DNA of 5,915 nt from CALAED01 sp937891035 (GTDB lineage: Bacteria > Actinomycetota > Actinomycetes > Streptosporangiales > Streptosporangiaceae), in assembly GCA_035642125.1 (NCBI GenBank), contig DASQSZ010000056.1, forward strand, positions 1 to 5,915. Reading direction: 5' to 3'. Position 1 is the first letter of the stretch. Each line of letters opens with the position of its first letter. Shown here piece by piece: positions 1 to 4,683 of this stretch. The notes beneath the pieces were generated by a model. The model ran no database searches and was not told the DNA's origin. It saw only the letters and a program-made list of their open reading frames with translations. The position numbers were made by a program, and so were the translations under genes.

Positions 1-935
1 CCCGCCGCGGCGGGCCCGGCTGCCCCGGCGGCCCTGGCGGCCGCGGGTCGCCCGCGCCGTCGCGAGAGGGCCACGCCGGCCAGGCAGAGCGCGCCGCCGA
101 CCAGCGTCAGCCAGCCGGGGACCTCGTCAAGCGCCGCCCACGACATGAGGACCACGAGCGGCGGGACGGCGTAGGTCGTGGCGCCCATCTTCCCCGCCGA
201 GGTACGGGCCAGCGCGTAGGCCCACGTGGTGAACGCCAGTGCGGTCGGAAACACGCCCAGGTAGACGACGTTGAGCGTCGCGGTCACGGGCGCGTCGCCG
301 AGCGTCGAGACGAGTTGCCCGGAGAACGGCAGGGCGGCCACCGTGCCCGCGATGCAGCCGTACGCGGTGACCTGGAGCGCCGACGCGTGCCGCAGCGCGG
401 GCTTTTGGGCGACGACGCCCGCCGCGTACGCCACGGCCGCGAGCAGGCAGAGCAGCACGCCGACGACCGACGAGCCGTCGCCGTCCGACATCGAGACGCC
501 CACGACGGCGGCGCCGGCGAACGAGACCGCGAGCCCGGCCAGCAGACGCGGCGGGAACCCCTCCTTGAGCAGCCAGCCGCCGAGCAGCGCGATGAGGATC
601 GGGCCGATGTTCACCACCAGCGCCGCCGTACCCGCGTCGACCTCCTGCTCCCCCCAGCTCAGCGCGAAGGTGTAGAGGCCGAACCACAACAGTCCGGCGA
701 CCGCGATGCCGGGCCAGGCGGCGCGCGCCGGCCACCCTTCCCGCCGCAGGAGCACGATGGCGCCGAGCGCCACCGACCCGGTCAGCAGGCGGCCCAAGGT
801 CAGCCCGCCCGGCGTGAAGTGCGGGGCGGCGCTGCGGATGGACACGAATGCCGACGCCCACAGCACCACCGTGACGCCCGCCGCCGCCAGCGCCCGGCGA
901 TCGACACCGGACGGCCCCCTGGTCCCCTGTCGCAC
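1..935 (-). CDS. EamA/DMT-family transporter (3' end outside the window)
   Basis: An inner-membrane protein of the drug/metabolite transporter superfamily, probably an exporter of a small metabolite or toxic compound; substrate unknown. The minus strand reads openly from GTG at 935 to base 1, about 311 codons, without a stop. The translation is a near-continuous series of hydrophobic helices in two EamA halves, about residues 15-145 and 158-295. The first opens with WASAFVSIR, the usual EamA N-terminal helix. Family-like segments include SWGEQEVDAGTAALVVN, IGPILIALLGGWLLKE in half one and VYLGVFPTALAFTTWAYAL in half two. After the last helix (LTLVGGALCLAGVALS) comes an Arg/Ala/Pro-rich tail, so the gene must end just left of the window. 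GTG at 935 is preferred because a -10-like TAAAGT lies 7 nt upstream, suggesting a leaderless mRNA. An in-frame ATG at 977 would add 14 residues but has only a weak ribosome site. It is divergent from tetR. Confidence 0.88.
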   Translation of the reverse strand, partial: MRQGTRGPSGVDRRALAAAGVTVVLWASAFVSIRSAAPHFTPGGLTLGRLLTGSVALGAIVLLRREGWPARAAWPGIAVAGLLWFGLYTFALSWGEQEVDAGTAALVVNIGPILIALLGGWLLKEGFPPRLLAGLAVSFAGAAVVGVSMSDGDGSSVVGVLLCLLAAVAYAAGVVAQKPALRHASALQVTAYGCIAGTVAALPFSGQLVSTLGDAPVTATLNVVYLGVFPTALAFTTWAYALARTSAGKMGATTYAVPPLVVLMSWAALDEVPGWLTLVGGALCLAGVALSRRRGRPAAARAAGAAGPAAA

Positions 936-942
936 GGGATGA

Positions 943-971
943 ACTTTAAAGCGCGGATATTTCCATCCGCG
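943..971 (-). promoter_or_regulatory. Putative leaderless promoter of the transporter with an overlapping inverted repeat
   Basis: Read on the minus strand, TAAAGT (943-948) lies exactly 7 nt before the GTG at 935, the geometry expected for a leaderless actinobacterial transcript with a TANNNT -10 element. Directly upstream is an inverted repeat, CGCGGAT at 952-958 and ATCCGCG at 965-971, with a 6-nt spacer. It covers the -10/-35 spacer and -35 position and so could be an operator. No good -35 hexamer is visible. The repeat is seen; promoter and operator roles are inferred. Confidence 0.4.
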
Positions 972-1048
972 ACGCATTATCACCGCAGTCGCCCCCTGCC
1001 ATTGAACCCTGCGAGATCCGACTCGACCGAGCCGAGGAGAACCGCTCA

Positions 1049-1080
1049 CGGTCCCCGGTGTTCAGAACACCGGCGGACCG
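1049..1080. repeat. 19-bp perfect palindrome with extended arms in the divergent control region
   Basis: CCGGTGTTC (1055-1063) and GAACACCGG (1065-1073) form a perfect inverted repeat around a single A at 1064. The pairing continues outward as CGGTCC (1049-1054) against GGACCG (1075-1080) after one unpaired C at 1074, giving 15 base pairs in 32 nt. It lies about 115 bp upstream of the transporter start and just upstream of the tetR -35 region. The core GTGTTCAGAACAC looks like a dimeric regulator site, but a stable RNA hairpin is also possible. It does not match the TTACNNNGTACGA motif near tetR, so a different regulator would be needed. Confidence 0.6.
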
Positions 1081-1086
1081 CCGCGG

Positions 1087-1136
1087 TTGCGCGAAGCCGC
1101 CTAAGACTTACCTTGTACGATTGGCGCGGAGGAGGG
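1087..1136 (+). promoter_or_regulatory. tetR promoter, operator copy and ribosome site
   Basis: A plausible promoter is TTGCGC (1087-1092), a 16-nt spacer and TACCTT (1109-1114). Over the -10 lies one copy of the 14-bp motif, TTACCTTGTACGAT at 1108-1121. The same motif occurs three times in front of the downstream oxidoreductase gene, which suggests autorepression. A strong Shine-Dalgarno stretch GGAGGAGGG occupies 1128-1136, 5 nt before the GTG at 1142, and decides the tetR start. Confidence 0.55.
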
Positions 1137-1141
1137 TTGAT

Positions 1142-1843
1142 GTGGCCACGCGCAGCCAACCACGAACCGAGCCCCGAATCCCGCTGAGCCGAGAGCGGGT
1201 GCTGTACGCGGCGGTCGACCTTGCCGACAAGGGCGGGATCGAGTCGCTCACGATGCGGCGCCTCGCCGAAGAAGTCGGCGCCGAGGCGATGTCGCTCTAC
1301 TACCACGTGGCCAACAAGCAAGAGGTTCTGGACGGCATCGTCGATGTCATCGCCCAGGAGATCAACGACGTCGTCGACAAGATCGACGCACCCGCGACGG
1401 GCGCCGACTGGAAAATGGCCGTACGGCGGCGGATCCTGGCCGCCCGCGAAGTCCTCCTTCGCCACCCCTGGGCGCCCGGCGTCCTGGAGACACGCACCAA
1501 GGCGAGCCTGGCGATCGTGCGATATCTCGACGGTCTGATCGGGCTCATGCGAGCCGGCGGTTTTTCCTACGACGTGGCCCATCACGCCCTGCACGCCTTG
1601 GGGAGCCGGGCACTGGGTTTCACTCAGGAGCTGTTCAACCCGGGCGCCGGGTCCGCCGACGAAGAAGCGAACGCCATGCTCGCGAGCATGGCCGACCGGC
1701 TTCCCCACCTCGTCGCCATGCTGAGCGAGATCGCCCACGACGACCCCGACTCCACGCTGGGATGGTGCGACGACCAGCGTGAGTTCGAGTTCGGGCTCGA
1801 TCTGATCCTCGACGGACTCGACAGGATGCGCGAGACCGCCTGA
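1142..1843 (+). CDS. TetR/AcrR-family transcriptional repressor
   Basis: A 233-residue DNA-binding regulator, typical in length for TetR proteins. Residues 14-66 form the TetR_N domain: the first helices (SRERVLYAAVDLADKGGIESL) lead into the helix-turn-helix TMRRLAEEVGAEAMSLYYHV at 37-56, then NKQEVLDGI. The remaining all-helical part resembles the TetR_C ligand-binding and dimerisation domain, with HPWAPGVLETR and later ALHALGSRALGFTQE; it should bind an unknown small ligand. The GTG at 1142 is chosen for its strong GGAGGAGGG ribosome site and because it begins just before the conserved domain. An ATG at 1058 in the same frame lies inside the upstream palindrome, adds a non-conserved 28-residue tail and lacks a ribosome site. 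Copies of TTACNNNGTACGA over its own promoter and the next gene's promoter suggest it represses both. Family assignment is firm; target and ligand are inferred. Confidence 0.95.
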   Translation: MATRSQPRTEPRIPLSRERVLYAAVDLADKGGIESLTMRRLAEEVGAEAMSLYYHVANKQEVLDGIVDVIAQEINDVVDKIDAPATGADWKMAVRRRILAAREVLLRHPWAPGVLETRTKASLAIVRYLDGLIGLMRAGGFSYDVAHHALHALGSRALGFTQELFNPGAGSADEEANAMLASMADRLPHLVAMLSEIAHDDPDSTLGWCDDQREFEFGLDLILDGLDRMRETA

Positions 1844-1885
1844 CCCGCCTGACCCGCCTGCCCCGCCTGCCCCGCCTGGCTCGCC
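1841..1885 (+). repeat. 9-bp tandem repeat starting at the tetR stop codon
   Basis: Five tandem 9-nt units of the form TG(A/C)CCCGCC begin at 1841, 1850, 1859, 1868 and 1877. The first two are TGACCCGCC, the next two TGCCCCGCC and the last TGGCTCGCC. The final nine bases of the tetR coding region (GAGACCGCC, 1832-1840) are a diverged further unit. Because 9 is a multiple of 3, the second unit places another in-frame TGA at 1850. This looks like replication-slippage expansion; no hairpin is formed. Confidence 0.8.
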
Positions 1886-1931
1886 TGCGGCCACTCCCTT
1901 GCTTCGCCCTTTCCGGTATGCTTCGTCGCTC

Positions 1932-1987
1932 TTGACGAACCTTACGGCGTACGATTACCTTACGACGTACGACTTACAGCGTACGAA
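1932..1987 (+). promoter_or_regulatory. Oxidoreductase promoter with three operator-like repeats
   Basis: TTGACG (1932-1937) and TACCTT (1956-1961), 18 nt apart, form a good promoter; the -10 is identical to the one proposed for tetR. Three 14-bp repeats cover it: TTACGGCGTACGAT (1942-1955, in the -35/-10 spacer), TTACGACGTACGAC (1960-1973, over the expected start of transcription) and TTACAGCGTACGAA (1974-1987, just downstream). Copies two and three abut; the first is 18 nt ahead of the second. Each has a short dyad TAC-N3-GTA, fully symmetric as TACGNCGTA in copies one and two. They are most simply read as binding sites for the adjacent TetR repressor. Confidence 0.65.
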
Positions 1988-2020
1988 AACGGGGTGTTCG
2001 CAGTGCGGAAGACAGACATG

Positions 2021-3007
2021 ATGAGGGCGTTCGTGGTGCCCTCGTACGGCCCGCCCGATGTTCTGGAGCTCAGGGACATTCAGGTGCCCGTGCCCGGCGA
2101 CGACGAGGTGCTGATCCGGGTGCGCGCCACCTGTGTGCAGCCCTACGACTGGCACGGCGTGCGCGGCGAGCCGCGTATCGCGCGGCTGATGCCGGGCCTC
2201 CTCGGACTGCGCCGCCCAAAGGTCGGCGTCCTGGGCGCCGACGTGGCGGGGCAGGTCGAGGCCGTCGGCAAGGACGTCACGGAGTTCCGGCGCGGCGATG
2301 AGGTGTTCGCGATGCCGGGGCAGGGCGGCTTCGCCGAGTACGCGTGCGTCCGGGCAAGCGAGTTGGCGCCAAAGCCGAAGAACCTGTCGTTCGAGCAGGC
2401 GGCGGCGGTGCCGCTGTCGGCCCTCACCGCCTTGCTGGCGCTGCGCGACCAGGGACGAGTCGGGCCGGGGCAGCGGGTCCTGGTCAACGGGGCTTCGGGT
2501 GGTGTGGGGACCTTCGCCGTGCAACTCGCTCGTGCCTTCGGCGCGAAGGTCACCGGCGTGTGCGGCACGCGGAACGTGGACCTGGTCCGGTCGATCGGCG
2601 CGGATGAGGTCATCGACTACACGGCGGAGGACTTCACTCGACAGGAGCGGCGCTATGACCTGCTGCTAGACATCGCGGGAAGCCGTTCGGGCTGGGCGTG
2701 CCGGCGGGTGCTGGCGCCGAAGGGGACCTACGTCGTCATCGGCGGGCCGGGCGGTCGCTGGCTCCAGCCCGTCGGGCACATGGTCGCGGCGCTCGCGGTG
2801 TCTCCCCTTGTGTCCCAGCGGATGGCCATGACGGCCATCGGCGTGAGCAACGAGAACAAGCACAATCTCGTGACGCTGACCGGGCTCATCGAGGACGGCA
2901 AGATAGCTCCGGTCATCGACCGTACCTATCCGTTCGAGGAGATCCCGACCGCCCTCGGCTACCAGGAAGAGGGCCACGGGACGGGAAAGGTCGTCATCAC
3001 GATCTAG
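2021..3007 (+). CDS. MDR-superfamily NAD(P)-dependent quinone oxidoreductase-like enzyme
   Basis: A cytosolic medium-chain dehydrogenase/reductase of 328 residues, of the quinone reductase/zeta-crystallin-like type; it probably reduces a quinone, enone or aldehyde with NADPH. The GroES-like domain covers about residues 1-125 (MRAFVVPSYGPPDVLEL, then GVLGADVAGQVEAVGKDV at 69-86 and FRRGDEVF). The Rossmann domain begins near 126, with the nucleotide-binding loop NGASGGVG at 156-163 and AVQLARAFGAKVTGV after it. The C-terminus GHGTGKVVITI is typical. The Cys/His catalytic zinc ligands of true alcohol dehydrogenases are not seen: the equivalent region reads VQPYDWHGVRG, as in zinc-free members. 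ATG at 2021 is preferred because it gives the family-typical start and GGAAGA (2007-2012) sits 8 nt upstream; ATG at 2018 is nearly as good. Three operator-like repeats upstream suggest control by the neighbouring TetR. Substrate is unknown. Confidence 0.93.
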   Translation: MRAFVVPSYGPPDVLELRDIQVPVPGDDEVLIRVRATCVQPYDWHGVRGEPRIARLMPGLLGLRRPKVGVLGADVAGQVEAVGKDVTEFRRGDEVFAMPGQGGFAEYACVRASELAPKPKNLSFEQAAAVPLSALTALLALRDQGRVGPGQRVLVNGASGGVGTFAVQLARAFGAKVTGVCGTRNVDLVRSIGADEVIDYTAEDFTRQERRYDLLLDIAGSRSGWACRRVLAPKGTYVVIGGPGGRWLQPVGHMVAALAVSPLVSQRMAMTAIGVSNENKHNLVTLTGLIEDGKIAPVIDRTYPFEEIPTALGYQEEGHGTGKVVITI

Positions 3008-3015
3008 CCAGCCGA

Positions 3016-3087
3016 GCCGCGGCGGCCGCCGCGGCCACCCGGGGCGGCGAATCCGCAACCGTCCCCCGCCGGCATGGCCGGCGGGGG
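3016..3087. terminator. Two GC-rich hairpins between convergent genes
   Basis: A perfect 20-bp palindrome occupies 3016-3035, nine bases after the oxidoreductase stop. It is followed by a hairpin with 11-bp arms, CCCCCGCCGGC (3063-3073) and GCCGGCGGGGG (3077-3087), around ATG. The second ends 5 bp from the stop of the oppositely oriented WYL gene. Neither has a clear U-tract, which is common for actinomycete terminators. The position between two convergent stops supports bidirectional termination. Confidence 0.55.
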
Positions 3088-3091
3088 GCGG

Positions 3092-4060
3092 TCACGCGGG
3101 CGGGACGTGCGCCGCGCTGCGATAGCGTTCGGACAGTTCACCGACGAGGGCACGCAGTTCGGGCGGGTCGTCGATCGTGAAGTCCATGCCGAGCAGGCCG
3201 GCGTAGACGGCGACCGTTTCGAGGGTGTCGGCGCCCGTATGCAGCACGCAGGTGCGCTCGTCGACCGGCTCCACCGTCCCGACGGCGGCGTTGATGCGCT
3301 CGGTGACCCGTTCGGCGGGCGCGTGCACGGTGATCCTCGCCCGGTACCGCCACCCCGCCGCCGACACTCCGCGCCTGATGTGATCCGCGGCGTCGTCGGG
3401 CAACTCGCGCGGAGTGAAGCGCGGCCCGGCCGGGGTACGGGGGACGATCCGGTCGACGCGGAAGGTGCGCCAGTCGGACCGGTTGACGTCCCAGGCCAGC
3501 AGGTACCAGCGGCGACCCCAGTTGACCAGCCGGTACGGCTCGACCACGCGCAGGCTCTCGGCGCCGTCGTGACCGCGATAGTCGAACCGCAGCCGCTCGT
3601 GGTCGCGGCAGGCCCCGGCCAGGGTGGTCAGCACGCCGGGGTCGGCGAGCGGTCCCGGGCCGTCCCGGCCGACCGGCACCGTATAGGTCTGGAGCGCCTG
3701 GACACGGCGGCGCAACCGCGCCGGCAGCACCTGTTCCAGCTTGGCCAGCGCGCGCAGCGAGGTCTCTTCGATGCCGGCGACGGTGCCGTCGGCCGCCGTG
3801 CGCAGGCCGACCGCGACCGCGACCGCCTCCTCGTCGTCCAGGAGCAGCGGCGGCATCGCCGTGCCCGCCGCCAGGCGGTAGCCGCCGGCCGAGCCGCGGT
3901 TGGCCTGCACCGGATAGCCGAGCTCGCGCAGCCGGTCGATGTCCTTGCGAACCGTGCGAGGGCTCACGCCCAGGCGTTCGGCCAGCATGGCGCCGGTCCA
4001 GTCGCGCGGGGTCTGGAGCAACGACAGCAGCCGCAACAGCCGGGCCGAAGTTTCCAACAT
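3092..4060 (-). CDS. WYL-domain HTH transcriptional regulator (YafY-like)
   Basis: A 322-residue regulator with the full domain order of the family. An N-terminal winged helix-turn-helix (HTH_11/DeoR-like, residues 4-63) contains MLAERLGVSPRTVRKDIDRL followed by the wing GSAGGYRL. A linker with the common LLLDDEEAVAVAVGL leads to the WYL domain at about 142-208, where the signature triad is W184-Y185-L186 within GRRWYLLAWD, followed by WRTFRVDRI. The WCX-type C-terminal extension occupies about 235-315. WYL domains sense small ligands or nucleic acids; the effector here is unknown. ATG at 4060 has no Shine-Dalgarno site, but a -10-like CATACT (minus strand, 4068-4073) lies 7 nt upstream, suggesting leaderless translation. 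It diverges from the VOC gene with 126 bp between starts, the usual arrangement for a regulator and its target. Confidence 0.94.
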   Translation of the reverse strand: MLETSARLLRLLSLLQTPRDWTGAMLAERLGVSPRTVRKDIDRLRELGYPVQANRGSAGGYRLAAGTAMPPLLLDDEEAVAVAVGLRTAADGTVAGIEETSLRALAKLEQVLPARLRRRVQALQTYTVPVGRDGPGPLADPGVLTTLAGACRDHERLRFDYRGHDGAESLRVVEPYRLVNWGRRWYLLAWDVNRSDWRTFRVDRIVPRTPAGPRFTPRELPDDAADHIRRGVSAAGWRYRARITVHAPAERVTERINAAVGTVEPVDERTCVLHTGADTLETVAVYAGLLGMDFTIDDPPELRALVGELSERYRSAAHVPPA

Positions 4061-4081
4061 GATGACGAGTATGACGGCCCT

Positions 4082-4102
4082 TTAGGAAGGAATTGGACCT
4101 AA
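4082..4102. promoter_or_regulatory. Possible operator in the WYL/VOC divergent region
   Basis: TTAGG (4082-4086) and CCTAA (4098-4102) form a spaced inverted repeat centred on 4092, about 22 bp upstream of the WYL start and inside the only DNA shared by both promoters. The 11-bp interior is not symmetric. This is a plausible half-site pair for the WYL regulator, but the arms are short and chance is possible. Confidence 0.3.
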
Positions 4103-4139
4103 TGGCCGCGTAGCGTCGGTACCGGCGAACAAGCCAACG

Positions 4140-4170
4140 GACGACAGACGACAGACGACAGACGACAGAC
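4140..4170 (+). repeat. Heptamer tandem repeat in the VOC gene leader
   Basis: Exact tandem copies of a 7-bp unit (ACGACAG, read from 4141) run four full times plus a partial copy, 31 bases with no mismatch. The array ends 2 nt before the AAGGA ribosome site (4173-4177) of the VOC gene, so it lies in the 5' untranslated leader or the promoter. A perfect 7-mer array is prone to slippage; a change in copy number would alter promoter or leader spacing but not reading frame, as it is outside the coding sequence. Confidence 0.9.
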
Positions 4171-4186
4171 ATAAGGACGATGTGCC

Positions 4187-4558
4187 ATGGACTGGAAGCT
4201 GGAACTGGTGGCCGTCCCGGTCTCGGACGTGGACCGCGCGAAGGACTTTTACACCAGGCAGGTCGGGTTCAACGCCGATCACGACCACACGGTCAGCGAC
4301 GACATCCGCTTCGTGCAACTGACCCCGCCGGGATCGGCCTGCTCGATCGCCCTGGGCAAGGGGGTCATCGACGCGGAGCCCGGCTCGGTCAAGGGCCTGC
4401 AGATGGTCGTGGACGACGTGGCCGCCGCGCGGGCCCGGCTCATCGAGAACGAAGTGGACGCCAGCGAGGTCCAGGACTTCCCCTGGGGTCTGTTCGTCTT
4501 CTTCAGCGACCCGGACGGCAACGGCTGGGCTCTCCAGCAGATGAAGCCACAAGGCTGA
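4187..4558 (+). CDS. VOC-family (glyoxalase/bleomycin-resistance fold) protein
   Basis: A 123-residue cytosolic protein with two beta-alpha-beta-beta-beta modules of the vicinal oxygen chelate fold. Module one starts KLELVAVPVSDVDRAKDFY and has VQLTPPGSACSIALG; module two has GLQMVVDDVAAARARLIEN and ends FFSDPDGNGWALQQ. The His and Glu that bind metal in glyoxalase I are not evident: the first strand has no His and the usual terminal Glu is Gln (ALQQ). It may therefore be a binding or sequestering protein, or a diverged enzyme. It seems shorter than relatives I recall of about 140-150 residues, lacking an insertion before the last strand. ATG at 4187 has AAGGA (4173-4177) at 9 nt. It is divergent from the WYL regulator, its likely controller. 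Fold assignment is firm; function is open. Confidence 0.92.
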   Translation: MDWKLELVAVPVSDVDRAKDFYTRQVGFNADHDHTVSDDIRFVQLTPPGSACSIALGKGVIDAEPGSVKGLQMVVDDVAAARARLIENEVDASEVQDFPWGLFVFFSDPDGNGWALQQMKPQG

Positions 4559-4570
4559 CCACCGCGCGCC

Positions 4571-4592
4571 GTTGACCCGCCGCTGACCCGAC
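4571..4592 (+). promoter_or_regulatory. 11-nt direct repeat resembling a PHO box
   Basis: GTTGACCCGCC (4571-4581) is followed directly by GCTGACCCGAC (4582-4592), identical at 9 of 11 positions. Actinomycete PhoP sites are direct repeats of 11-nt units with a conserved GTTCACC head; here the heads are GTTGACC and GCTGACC. It lies about 90 bp upstream of a phosphatase gene. The repeat is seen; PhoP binding is inference, weakened by G instead of C at position four. Confidence 0.3.
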
Positions 4593-4599
4593 GTGGCCG

Positions 4600-4629
4600 C
4601 CGCGCGGACGGTACGTACCGCCCGCGCGG
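4600..4629. terminator. 30-bp near-perfect inverted repeat between VOC and phosphatase genes
   Basis: CCGCGCGG (4600-4607) and CCGCGCGG (4622-4629) flank the perfect 12-bp palindrome CGGTACGTACCG (4609-4620). Around the centre at 4614/4615, 14 of 15 pairs match; only A4608/C4621 does not. It is 42 bp after the VOC stop and 54 bp before the phosphatase start. It could be a U-less terminator for the VOC gene or a regulator site for the phosphatase; position alone does not decide. Confidence 0.5.
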
Positions 4630-4683
4630 CCGGCGGGACGAGGCCGGCCCCTGGCGCGATGCCGGCACAGGTGGCAGGCTCTT

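Noticed and set aside
1058..1141. Longer TetR reading frame starting at ATG 1058.
   Set aside because: The ATG is inside the 19-bp palindrome, has no ribosome site, and the added residues precede the conserved domain without family resemblance; GTG at 1142 has a strong GGAGGAGGG.
315..1187. Plus-strand open frame opposite the transporter and across the control region.
   Set aside because: Arg/Gln/His-rich nonsense-like translation, no ribosome site, crosses both promoters; the minus-strand EamA protein explains the region.
1994..2020. Oxidoreductase start at GTG 1994.
   Set aside because: It adds residues before the typical MRAFVV start, and the GGAAGA site at 2007-2012 fits ATG 2018/2021 instead.
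3074..4102. Long plus-strand open frame opposite the WYL gene.
   Set aside because: Low-complexity Arg/Gln/Asp/Gly translation typical of an antisense frame in GC-rich DNA; the WYL gene on the other strand has full domain evidence.
4140..4170. CRISPR-like array.
   Set aside because: The 7-bp units are contiguous with no spacers; this is a simple tandem repeat.
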